From assembly GCA_938082915.1 (NCBI GenBank), contig CALKCG010000136.1:1-5054 (forward strand): 5,054 bases of DNA, in the 5' to 3' direction. The position numbers were made by a program, and so were the translations under genes. This DNA comes from an uncultured archaeon. Lineage in GTDB: Archaea > Thermoproteota > CALKCG01 > B24. The notes under the pieces are model-generated. The model saw only the letters and a list, made by a program, of their open reading frames with translations, was not told the DNA's origin and ran no database searches. Shown one piece after another: positions 1 through 5,054 of the stretch; the stretch's first letter is position 1, and every line of letters begins with the position of its first letter.

Positions 1-266
1 TGCTCTATAATCGTATCCACAGGCTCCTTACTATCTACCTCTACCAGCTCTTTTTCAACTCTACTTAATAGCTGAATCGCAAGTCTAGCATAACGGCTTT
101 TCCTATCAAAGCCCATGCTTAATCTAAGCATTTCATCATAAACCGGCTTTAAAAAAACCACTCTAACCCGTGAATTCAATTTCTCTTCTAGCTTCTCAAT
201 TATGTCAATCTTCCTCCGGATACACTCAAGGAGAAAGCTTACATCTACAATCAATTTAACCGTCAA
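1..266 (-). CDS. PIN-domain protein, Fcf1/Utp24-like (partial, 3' end outside window)
   Basis: Reading the minus strand from a TTG at 266-264 gives 88 residues without a stop to the window edge. The start MTVKLIVDVSFLLE is the first strand of a PIN domain, with the first metal-binding acid at Asp8 and a second conserved acid at Glu45 (context KPVYDEML). The hydrophobic FLL after Asp8 and the Lys-Ile-Asp-Ile segment (19-22) fit the archaeal Fcf1/Utp24-like PIN proteins that commonly follow aIF2-gamma, and the neighbour upstream is indeed aIF2-gamma. Family members are putative RNA endonucleases linked in eukaryotes to pre-rRNA cleavage; that role is inferred here. The TTG overlaps the aIF2-gamma stop (TTGA), which suggests translational coupling. 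An alternative TTG at 254-252 would remove the N-terminal strand. The motif reads DVS rather than the more usual DTN/DTS. The catalytic C-terminal half is not in the window. Confidence 0.8.
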   Translation of the reverse strand, partial: MTVKLIVDVSFLLECIRRKIDIIEKLEEKLNSRVRVVFLKPVYDEMLRLSMGFDRKSRYARLAIQLLSRVEKELVEVDSKEPVDTIIE

Positions 267-1504
267 ATGGTTACACCGTATCCTATGAGCCTCCATCTAT
301 CGTTTATTCTACGGCTTATTGCAACTCTTTGCCCTTTTGAAGCACATACTGGCTTTTTAAGGCTTACCGTTACACAGTTTTCTCTAACGTCCTTCACGAC
401 ACCAAGCGTTATGGTTGTTAAAATGTTTAAAAGTAGAGCCTCTTTAGGCTTGATCTTCTCTACTTTAAGCTGTTTCACAGCTCCAACTACCGTTTCAAAA
501 AGTGAAACATCCAGCGTTATCTCATCGACTATATCGGGTAGCATATTTGGCTTACCAATTAAATTTCCAGCAAGATTATCGGCTTTGGTTAAACTTGGAT
601 CCAAACTTGTACCCACACCAACCAATCCACCACATCTAGCTTCGTCGACATTTAAACCTCCATGTTTCAATGAAACGATTCTTGTTATTAGAGGTTGGGC
701 TATGCTTCGACCGGAATCATCGGTTGATATTATTCCTGGACGTATTTCAACTTCATCTCCAACTCTAAGTACGCCTTGAACTATAGTTCCTCCGACTACT
801 CCCCCGGAAAGTTCTGCAGCTCTTGTTCCAGGTTTATTAACGTCAAATGACCTTATAATGTACATTATAGGTGGTTTTGCTGGATCCCGTTTAGGTGTAG
901 GTATGTGCTTTTCAATGGCTTCTATCAAGTAATCTATGTTAACCCTACTCTGAGCGGATACTGGTATTATGGGAGCATTCTCAGCTATCGTACCTTTAAC
1001 GAACTCCTTAATCTGCTGATAGTTTTTCAATGCCTCCTGCGGGGTCACAAGCTCAATCTTATTTTGAACAATCACAATATTCTTAACTCCAACCACTTCT
1101 AAAGCAGCTAGATGCTCCTTCGTCTGAGGCTGCGGGCAGGCTTCATTAGCAGCTATGACAAGTATAACACCATCCATAACAGCTGCACCTGAAAGCATAG
1201 TCGCCATAAGCACTTCATGACCTGGAGCATCTACAAAACTTACAACCCTCAGAAGTTCCGTTTTAGACCCACAGTTTGCACATACTGGTTGGGTTGAGTA
1301 GCATTTTGGAGGTGGGCAAACTGGACACTTATAGAATCCCGCATCAGCATACCCCAATTTAATGGTTATCCCTCGCTTTATCTCCTCGCTATGTCTACTT
1401 GTCCAAACGCCAGTAAGCGCTTCTACAAGCGTAGTTTTGCCGTGGTCGACGTGCCCTGCAGTACCTATATTGCACTCGGGAGCTTTTTCATAGACTTTTG
1501 ACAT
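263..1504 (-). CDS. eif2g: Translation initiation factor aIF2 subunit gamma
   Basis: The 413-aa product is a complete aIF2-gamma, the GTPase core of the archaeal aIF2 heterotrimer that delivers initiator Met-tRNA to the small ribosomal subunit in the cytoplasm. Visible motifs: P-loop GHVDHGKT (17-24), switch-I segment RGITIKLGYA (44-53), zinc knuckle C60-x2-C63 with C75-x2-C78, switch-II DAPGH (92-96), NKIE (148-151) in place of NKxD, and SAQ (183-185). Two beta-barrel domains follow from about residue 205, including KPGT and the GGVVGGTIVQG stretch. Length matches the family (about 410-415). The ATG at 1504 puts the usual short N-terminus before the P-loop; no Shine-Dalgarno is seen. An extra cysteine (C68) lies between the two knuckle pairs. 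The stop overlaps the start of the downstream PIN gene, so the two are probably co-transcribed. Confidence 0.98.
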   Translation of the reverse strand: MSKVYEKAPECNIGTAGHVDHGKTTLVEALTGVWTSRHSEEIKRGITIKLGYADAGFYKCPVCPPPKCYSTQPVCANCGSKTELLRVVSFVDAPGHEVLMATMLSGAAVMDGVILVIAANEACPQPQTKEHLAALEVVGVKNIVIVQNKIELVTPQEALKNYQQIKEFVKGTIAENAPIIPVSAQSRVNIDYLIEAIEKHIPTPKRDPAKPPIMYIIRSFDVNKPGTRAAELSGGVVGGTIVQGVLRVGDEVEIRPGIISTDDSGRSIAQPLITRIVSLKHGGLNVDEARCGGLVGVGTSLDPSLTKADNLAGNLIGKPNMLPDIVDEITLDVSLFETVVGAVKQLKVEKIKPKEALLLNILTTITLGVVKDVRENCVTVSLKKPVCASKGQRVAISRRINDRWRLIGYGVTI

Positions 1505-1544
1505 TTATGGTCCACTCGTATAAGAAAGAAGCACCATCCAAGCT

Positions 1545-1550
1545 GATAAA
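1545..1550 (-). promoter_or_regulatory. Possible TATA element for aIF2-gamma
   Basis: On the minus strand TTTATC, preceded by purine-rich GTAAAG that could act as a BRE, lies about 43 nt before the aIF2-gamma ATG. A transcript starting about 25 nt downstream would have a leader of roughly 18 nt. A second A/T block (CTTATAC, around 1518-1524) is too close to the ATG for normal TATA spacing. Assigned from position and composition only. Co-transcription from the ChrB-like gene is also possible, since I see no minus-strand T-run terminator in the 123-nt gap 1505-1627. Confidence 0.3.
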
Positions 1551-1627
1551 CTTTACACCATAATGTGTCCAATCTTCAGTCGGTTTTTTTTACGTTTCTA
1601 AAGTAAATGGTTCTCACGTTAATCAGT

Positions 1628-2164
1628 TTATTTCTTCTCAAGTATTTTTTCTGCAAATGAAAATAATGCCTCCTTACATTTTTCAAGATAAAGTTCTACT
1701 TCCTTTTTTGCGGGTGCTCCCCATAGGTCTCTTTCCATCACTTTCCTGTACCATTTATTTAACGCCTCTAATTCTTCCTCTAATTCTTCATATTCTTCTT
1801 CAGTAAGATTGTCTGAGTCTATATTCTTCTCTATTTCTTCTAGAAATTCTTTACACTCTTCAACTATCTCCATGTATTCTCTTTCTCTACTCTCTTTAAA
1901 TTTTTGAAAAATATTTCTTAAATCCTCCTCCCTTAATGGTTCTGATACGAAAACTGTAAACTCTATCTCTCTTAATTCTTCTAAGGCTTTTAAAACCTCC
2001 TTGTTTAACGTTTCACCAACGGGTATTATACATAGTGAAAGCTTGGGGTATATTCCCCCCAGCATTTTAAACTTCCTCCATACTTTAACCTTCAAACGCG
2101 ATGGTTTTTCGGGTGCTTCATAAAGGAGTATGAAGAATCTATTTGGCTTGTCAACGTTTGACAT
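1628..2164 (-). CDS. ChrB N-terminal-domain protein (chromate-resistance-type regulator, stand-alone)
   Basis: The 178-aa product matches the plan of the ChrB N-terminal domain: an opening strand FFILLYEAP (10-18), the PSRLKVKVWRKFKMLGG segment (21-37), a hydrophobic strand ending IIP (44-48), a long acidic helical region (about 79-140), and the signature RDLWGAPA (145-152) followed by a final amphipathic helix. Bacterial ChrB proteins usually carry a second, C-terminal chromate-resistance domain that is absent here, and the gene stops cleanly after the first domain. ChrB is described as a chromate-responsive regulator beside the ChrA transporter. No ChrA is in this window, so a chromate role is not supported locally and should not be assumed. 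There is no signal peptide or membrane segment. The ATG at 2164 is preceded closely by AGGA and by a TATA box at the right spacing. The segment before residue 50 resembles the PaaX/Cas2-type ferredoxin fold (inference). Confidence 0.82.
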   Translation of the reverse strand: MSNVDKPNRFFILLYEAPEKPSRLKVKVWRKFKMLGGIYPKLSLCIIPVGETLNKEVLKALEELREIEFTVFVSEPLREEDLRNIFQKFKESREREYMEIVEECKEFLEEIEKNIDSDNLTEEEYEELEEELEALNKWYRKVMERDLWGAPAKKEVELYLEKCKEALFSFAEKILEKK

Positions 2165-2190
2165 TCCTGTCTAATATTCTAGTTTGGAAC

Positions 2191-2200
2191 ACTATATATG
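2191..2200 (-). promoter_or_regulatory. TATA box/BRE of the ChrB-like gene
   Basis: On the minus strand CATATATAGT is centred about 32 nt before the ATG of the ChrB-like gene, with purine-rich GAAGAAAACG (2210-2201) directly upstream as a likely BRE. Archaeal initiation about 25 nt downstream would leave a leader of only a few nucleotides. The right end of the decayed insertion element (about 2219) lies about 20 nt upstream of the TATA box, so the element borders this promoter without breaking it. Confidence 0.65.
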
Positions 2201-2226
2201 CGTTTTCTTCCTGTTTGGGTGAGCTA

Positions 2227-2248
2227 CCCACGGCTATAAACCTGTGTG
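2227..2248. repeat. Degraded terminal hairpin of the IS200/IS605-type right end
   Basis: CCCACGG (2227-2233) faces CCTGTGTG (2241-2248) across a CTATAAA loop. Most positions pair, but one C/T mismatch and one wobble interrupt the stem. Intact elements of this family have a near-perfect CCCACGG...CCGTGGG stem here, which the transposase recognises as single-stranded DNA. On the minus strand the wobble becomes C-A, so an RNA from that strand would fold poorly. The damage fits an inactive end. Confidence 0.55.
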
Positions 2249-2327
2249 CTTCCTGCTTCAATGATGGAGCTTGCTGGTACGTAAGCCAATAGAGGCTCCG
2301 TCTCAGCAGGCGAATTAAGGCTACTCC

Positions 2328-2352
2328 ATCCCACTTCTAAAAGATGTGGGAT
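2328..2352. repeat. Internal hairpin of the element (possible reRNA scaffold stem)
   Basis: ATCCCAC (2328-2334) pairs perfectly with GTGGGAT (2346-2352). After one T-T mismatch, TCT/AGA adds three further pairs closed by an AAA loop. It lies inside the tnpB tail remnant. Stable hairpins overlapping the end of the tnpB frame are expected of a reRNA scaffold. This one is better preserved than the terminal hairpin. Confidence 0.6.
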
Positions 2353-2378
2353 TTTCCACTCAAATGTTAAGAGCTCAA

Positions 2379-2414
2379 AATCTTTAAATGTAACAGTTGT
2401 TACATTTAAAGATT
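2379..2414. repeat. Perfect 17-bp inverted repeat with 2-nt spacer
   Basis: The left arm AATCTTTAAATGTAACA (2379-2395) and the right arm TGTTACATTTAAAGATT (2398-2414) are exact reverse complements around GT. The repeat ends 8 nt before the first possible start codon of the plus-strand unknown gene. Possible roles, none proven: the left-end hairpin of the decayed element, a repressor operator, or a cruciform/terminator. Each arm contains TTTAAA, which could serve as an archaeal TATA box: the left-arm copy would give a start near 2410, just before TTG 2423, and the right-arm copy a start near 2432, where there is an in-frame TTG. There is no T-run directly after it on either strand to support a classic terminator. 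Confidence 0.9.
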
Positions 2415-2422
2415 GAAGCAAG

Positions 2423-3109
2423 TTGAAACTGTTGGAATATGAATATATCAATGCCTTCTCATCTGCGCTTGTAGATTCACGAATTCTTCCCAGAGAGGGA
2501 GGAATATACTCTTCGCCTTTGAACACTCGACCTAACGTAGTTTACATAGAGGTTATGAGGAATGGTAGAGTAAACATTGGGTGCTGTGAGGGGATGATGA
2601 GGGAGCATGAACGTTTAGCTTTCAATGATCTATCTGAGAAATTAAGTTATCGTTTTAGAAATATCTCTAAAGAATACGTGGAATGGATACTATTACCCTG
2701 TATGAAATTTATAAAAGAGAAACAATTCCAAGGGATGCCACCAGGCGTATTGTCTACCGAAGGGGAAGCATGGATCATGTATTATAGACTAGATAACGTG
2801 ATTTTTCCTACTCATCGAAGTTTTTCTCTAGACTTAGGTAAAGGTCGACGTATAACCCTTGTTAGTCCAAGAAATCTTGTGAGAGATACTATTACACTGA
2901 GACATCCAGTTTATTCCACTGAAACGTATACTGGTGTCGTATCCATAGTAGAGGTTTCAATACAAGAAATTCTAAAGCGTACTAAAAGCCATTTTGGTCT
3001 TGGGTCGGTAATCTCCCAGTCCCAAGACACGATTAGTTGTATATACGTTCTTGGGGATGAAGACTTATCATCTGTTTTGAAGACGTTTGGTTTAAGCACG
3101 CTAATCTAA
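2423..3109 (+). CDS. Hypothetical protein, unrecognised family, possibly 5'-truncated
   Basis: The frame opens after a stop at 2414-2416 and gives up to 228 residues from TTG 2423. I do not recognise the family. It looks like a soluble mixed alpha/beta protein with no signal peptide or membrane segment. Visible landmarks: a strand VVYIEVMRNGRVNIGCC (39-55), a charged helix from about 59 to 100, QGMPPGVLSTEGEAWIMYY, RRITLVSPRN, and a C-terminal strand ISCIYVLGDEDL. The start is uncertain. TTG 2423 has no Shine-Dalgarno, and TTG 2432, TTG 2519 (15 nt after GGGAGGA at 2497-2503) and ATG 2555 are alternatives. The region immediately upstream is mobile-element remnant, so the native promoter and first codons may have been lost. 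The toroid-repeat gene follows 16 nt after the stop, so the two are likely one operon and may act together. Confidence 0.7.
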   Translation: MKLLEYEYINAFSSALVDSRILPREGGIYSSPLNTRPNVVYIEVMRNGRVNIGCCEGMMREHERLAFNDLSEKLSYRFRNISKEYVEWILLPCMKFIKEKQFQGMPPGVLSTEGEAWIMYYRLDNVIFPTHRSFSLDLGKGRRITLVSPRNLVRDTITLRHPVYSTETYTGVVSIVEVSIQEILKRTKSHFGLGSVISQSQDTISCIYVLGDEDLSSVLKTFGLSTLI

Positions 3110-3125
3110 ACGGGGTCTCCTAAAA

Positions 3126-4088
3126 ATGCTTAAAGCACCGAGTATTCGCGATATAATGAACTACGTGATAAGTAGACGGGGAGTAGATGGTGGCTATCTA
3201 AGCTATCAGTACATGGGTCTATTTGAATCTTGTGTCGAAGATACATATTATGCTCTTAATATACTCAGGCTCTTGGAAGTAGACCCTCCTAACAAGTTTA
3301 AAACCGTAAATTTTCTTAAAAAAGCTCAATTGGCAGACGGTAGTTACCATAGCATACGCGTAGCTTTTTTCGCTATTAAAGCGTTGACAATACTACATGA
3401 AAAACCCAGAGATGTAAATGGAGCTGTATCGTACCTTGAAAGCTCATTGAAATTTATGTTAAATGAAGAGGTTAATTCGTTTCAACAGTTGATGAATTTA
3501 AAAGAACAGAATTACATAAGTAAAGGAGTTGAGGAAACCGTGTTGAAATCTGTGGATTTATATAATCTGTACATTGTAGAAATGCCCACCTTGTTATGCA
3601 ATATAAATATGATTATATCCGCTCTTAATCTACTGGATCACCAATTAAGCAAATTAGAGGTAGAAGATATAATCGGGCTCGTTTTAAAGCTCAAAAATAA
3701 AGATGGTGGTTTTGGATTGAATGAATCATATATAGATGAAACTTTTCACGCGCTATCTATCTTAATAAACCTAAAGAATCTTCTTGATAATCTAGATTTA
3801 CAGAACACTATAAAGTGGATATATGGATGTGAGGATCGCTCAGGGGGATTTAAAATCAAACCGGGCATTCCACATTCATATTCTCTGGAGTATACCTACT
3901 ATGGTCTTCAAGTGATGGATTTACTAAACATTAAACCGTTATTTTCAAACATGCATGTTGACTTTATTTATAAATGTTATAACCCTAATGGTGGTTTTAG
4001 AAGGTCAGTAAACCTGGGGATTTCAACGTTGGAAGATACATTTTACGCAATTTCTTCGCTTAGTAAATTAAATGCTATTCCACGTTAA
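3126..4088 (+). CDS. Prenyltransferase/squalene-cyclase-type alpha-alpha toroid repeat protein
   Basis: The 320-aa product is made of repeats of the alpha-alpha toroid fold shared by protein prenyltransferase beta subunits and terpene cyclases. Glycine-rich turns VDGGYLSY (20-27), LADGSY (69-74), KDGGFGLN (192-199), RSGGFKIKPG (238-247) and NPNGGFRR (286-293) are each followed or preceded by helix starts such as VEDTYYAL (37-44), IDETFHAL (203-210), LEYTYYGL (254-261) and LEDTFYAI (302-309). The Asp-x-Cys pair that binds catalytic zinc in protein prenyltransferases is not seen, nor is the DxDD acid motif of squalene-hopene cyclases. Catalysis of either kind is therefore doubtful, and a lipid- or peptide-binding role is possible (inference). 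There is no signal peptide or membrane segment, so it is probably cytosolic. ATG 3126 is used; GGGGT at 3112-3116 is only a weak ribosome-binding site. The repeats thin out between about 95 and 175, a region with lower repeat regularity. Confidence 0.85.
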   Translation: MLKAPSIRDIMNYVISRRGVDGGYLSYQYMGLFESCVEDTYYALNILRLLEVDPPNKFKTVNFLKKAQLADGSYHSIRVAFFAIKALTILHEKPRDVNGAVSYLESSLKFMLNEEVNSFQQLMNLKEQNYISKGVEETVLKSVDLYNLYIVEMPTLLCNINMIISALNLLDHQLSKLEVEDIIGLVLKLKNKDGGFGLNESYIDETFHALSILINLKNLLDNLDLQNTIKWIYGCEDRSGGFKIKPGIPHSYSLEYTYYGLQVMDLLNIKPLFSNMHVDFIYKCYNPNGGFRRSVNLGISTLEDTFYAISSLSKLNAIPR

Positions 4089-4110
4089 CTATTGATCAAC
4101 TTCTACTTAT

Positions 4111-4133
4111 AATTCTGAAGGTCATATAGAATT
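4111..4133 (+). terminator. Weak hairpin after the toroid gene, possible terminator
   Basis: AATTCT (4111-4116) and AGAATT (4128-4133) can form a 6-bp A/T-rich stem with an 11-nt loop, followed by CTTTG. It lies 22 nt after the toroid gene stop and before the next promoter, where a transcript end is expected. The stem is weak and the T-run short, so this is tentative. Confidence 0.2.
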
Positions 4134-4159
4134 CTTTGAATGGATGCTAAAGGGTTTAA

Positions 4160-4168
4160 CTTAAATAG
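4160..4168 (+). promoter_or_regulatory. TATA box of the DUF4438 gene
   Basis: CTTAAATAG is centred 28 nt before the ATG at 4192, the spacing expected for an archaeal promoter giving a leaderless or almost leaderless mRNA. AAAGGGTTTAA just upstream may include the BRE. No Shine-Dalgarno precedes the ATG, which agrees with leaderless translation. This suggests the gene is transcribed separately from the two genes to its left. Confidence 0.55.
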
Positions 4169-4191
4169 TACATTCTGGATAGTAATGTTTC

Positions 4192-5054
4192 ATGTCTCAA
4201 ATCCTGGAGACGAACGAGAATAGACTTATTAAAGTTTCAGTTACTGGAGCTGTCTCAAGTCCTACTATACACTACCCGTATCAAATATCTGCCTTTGGTG
4301 AGCCAATGGTTTTACCGAGCGTAGGAGGAATCCGGTATAATTTACGCGTTGGAGACTATGCAACCGGATGGATGGCGGATCACGTTGAACCAGGTGTAAG
4401 CATTAAAAATGCAAATAGTGAGGCTAATAGGGCTCTAAATACTCTATCGTGTATAGGGAATGAGGCCATAGTGGTTTCAGGTGATGCTAAAGGTTCTAGG
4501 GGTATAGTCGTCGGTAAGCATGGAGGAATTGAACACGTCATGGTAGACTTTCCGTCAGAGGTTTTAGACAAACTTAACATAGGTGATAATGTTCTGGTTA
4601 AAGCCTATGGTGTTGGCTTAAAAATACTGAACATTCCAAGTGTTAGGGTTATGAATCTAGACCCTAAAGTATTGAATCTGTTGAATTTGAGGTTTGAAAA
4701 TGGCTACTTAACGGTTCCAGTCACCCATTTAGTACCAGCATCGATAATGGGTTCAGGTTTGGGGGATATACAGGTGTATAGTGGCGATTACGACATTCAA
4801 CTCTTCGATAAAGCTATTGTAGATGAATATCACTTGGAAGATCTTAGACTAGGAGACCTTGTAGCAATAATGGATGCAGACCATACATATGGGCGAATTT
4901 ATCGTAGTGGAGCTGTTTCCATAGGTGTTGTCGTTCATACGGACTGCGTACTAGCGGGACATGGTCCTGGAGTAACAACGATAATGACGTCAGGTGAAGG
5001 AAAGATAAAGCCGTTAATAGATTCAAATGCAAATATAGCAAAGGTTTTAAAGTT
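4192..5054 (+). CDS. DUF4438 (TM1086-like) protein, nearly complete at window edge
   Basis: The frame from ATG 4192 stays open to the right edge for 287 codons. It has the conserved blocks of the DUF4438 family, named after an uncharacterised Thermotoga protein (TM1086): PMVLPSVGGIRYN (38-50), GWMADHVEPGVS (59-70), NTLSCIGN (83-90), SGDAKG (96-101), VGKHGGIEHV (107-116), a central VPASIMGSGLGD, then DADHTYGR, GAVSIGVVVH and GHGPGVT (256-262). The last residues IDSNANIAKVLK match the usual C-terminus, so probably only a few codons are missing. The function is unknown. The conserved Asp, His and Glu residues near glycine-rich turns suggest an enzyme or ligand-binding site (inference). There is no signal peptide or membrane segment. 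The nearby ATG at 4184 is in another frame. Confidence 0.93.
   Translation, partial: MSQILETNENRLIKVSVTGAVSSPTIHYPYQISAFGEPMVLPSVGGIRYNLRVGDYATGWMADHVEPGVSIKNANSEANRALNTLSCIGNEAIVVSGDAKGSRGIVVGKHGGIEHVMVDFPSEVLDKLNIGDNVLVKAYGVGLKILNIPSVRVMNLDPKVLNLLNLRFENGYLTVPVTHLVPASIMGSGLGDIQVYSGDYDIQLFDKAIVDEYHLEDLRLGDLVAIMDADHTYGRIYRSGAVSIGVVVHTDCVLAGHGPGVTTIMTSGEGKIKPLIDSNANIAKVLK

Larger units (their letters stand above)
2224..2378 (-). pseudogene. tnpB: tnpB C-terminal tail remnant
   Basis: This minus-strand frame translates to a tail containing SPAETEPLLAYVPASS then IIEAGS, ending at TAG (2226-2224). TnpB proteins of the IS1341/IS605 type, including archaeal ones, very often end in EAGSP plus a few residues, because the tail is encoded by GAAGCAGGAAGCC at the foot of the terminal hairpin. 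Here the proline codon has changed (EAGST) and the frame reads four residues past the usual stop. No RuvC motifs or zinc finger lie upstream; the same open frame continues to about 2526 only as the antisense of the plus-strand gene. It is therefore a fragment, not a working nuclease. That it is tnpB rests on the tail motif and its position beside the hairpin. Confidence 0.55.
2219..2414 (-). mobile_element. Decayed IS200/IS605-family element: tnpB 3' end, right end and inverted repeat
   Basis: The minus strand from about 2378 to 2224 reads as the terminal tail of a TnpB, and is followed by a degraded version of the hairpin that normally ends such elements. The intact type reads GAAGC..GGAAGC then a CCCACGG-type stem and a final TTCAC/CTCAC; here the end CTCAC falls at 2223-2219. 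The catalytic part of tnpB and any tnpA are missing, so this is either a deletion remnant or a miniature derivative moved in trans. The upper boundary is not certain; I place it at the outer edge of the 17-bp inverted repeat because plus-strand coding sequence begins just beyond. In intact TnpB loci the 3' end of tnpB and the right end form the guide RNA (reRNA/omega RNA), so this segment may be a leftover of that RNA gene. Confidence 0.6.

Noticed and set aside
267..779. 170-codon open frame on the plus strand
   Set aside because: It lies wholly antisense to aIF2-gamma, has no recognisable motif and no promoter; it is a shadow of the conserved gene.
905..1102. 65-codon plus-strand open frame
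   Set aside because: Antisense to the GTPase domain of aIF2-gamma, with low-complexity hydrophobic composition and no start signal.
1584..1591. Run of eight T on the plus strand as a terminator
   Set aside because: No plus-strand gene lies upstream to be terminated, and on the minus strand, where the flanking genes are read, it is an A-run.
2219..2414. CRISPR repeats or a tRNA in the middle gap
   Set aside because: No repeat-spacer periodicity and no cloverleaf; the hairpins are explained by the IS200/IS605-type end and the single inverted repeat.
2254..2420. 9-bp match TGCTTCAAT at 2254-2262 and inverted at 2420-2412, as element-end repeats
   Set aside because: Short enough to arise by chance and not at either proposed element boundary.
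2379..2526. Upstream half of the minus-strand frame leading into the tnpB tail, as a real small protein
   Set aside because: From about 2423 upward it is only the antisense of the plus-strand gene, and the middle crosses the inverted repeat. Only the last part (2378-2224) has TnpB-like content.
2911..3099. 62-codon minus-strand open frame
   Set aside because: Antisense to the plus-strand unknown gene; no family features and no promoter.
4380..4580. 66-codon minus-strand open frame
   Set aside because: Antisense to strongly conserved DUF4438 coding sequence.
4844..5041. 65-codon minus-strand leucine-rich frame
   Set aside because: Antisense to the DUF4438 C-terminus; the leucine richness is a by-product of the opposite reading.

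Overview
This window looks like archaeal chromosome, most probably from the Thermoproteota/TACK side. The evidence is a complete archaeal translation factor aIF2-gamma followed by an Fcf1/Utp24-type PIN-domain gene (a familiar archaeal pairing), A/T-rich TATA-type promoter elements about 25-32 nt before starts, short or absent leaders, and TTG start codons. The exact lineage cannot be fixed from the sequence alone.

Left part (1-2164, all on the minus strand, read right to left): a 178-aa stand-alone ChrB N-terminal-domain protein (1628-2164) with a good TATA promoter; then aIF2-gamma (263-1504) with intact GTPase motifs and zinc knuckle; then a PIN-domain protein whose TTG start overlaps the aIF2-gamma stop (TTGA) and which runs off the left edge (1-266).

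Middle (about 2165-2422): no intact gene, but not empty. It holds the right-hand end of a decayed IS200/IS605-type element on the minus strand. A readable tnpB C-terminal tail ends in an EAGS motif, followed by a degraded terminal hairpin of the usual tnpB 3'-end type, plus a second hairpin inside it. At the other side sits a perfect 17-bp inverted repeat with a 2-nt spacer (2379-2414). The element lies between the promoter of the ChrB-like gene and the start of the plus-strand genes, so it could affect expression on both sides.

Right part (2423-5054, all plus strand): an unrecognised protein of up to 228 aa (2423-3109, start uncertain, possibly 5'-truncated by the element); 16 nt later a 320-aa alpha-alpha toroid protein built from prenyltransferase/squalene-cyclase-type repeats but without the visible zinc site of protein prenyltransferases (3126-4088); then, with its own promoter, a nearly complete DUF4438 (TM1086-like) protein (4192 to the right edge).

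The minus-strand genes serve translation/RNA metabolism and possibly a metal or stress response. The plus-strand genes have no established pathway. The unknown-plus-toroid gene pair and the decayed TnpB/reRNA end are the parts most worth following up; nothing here is strong enough to be called a new system.
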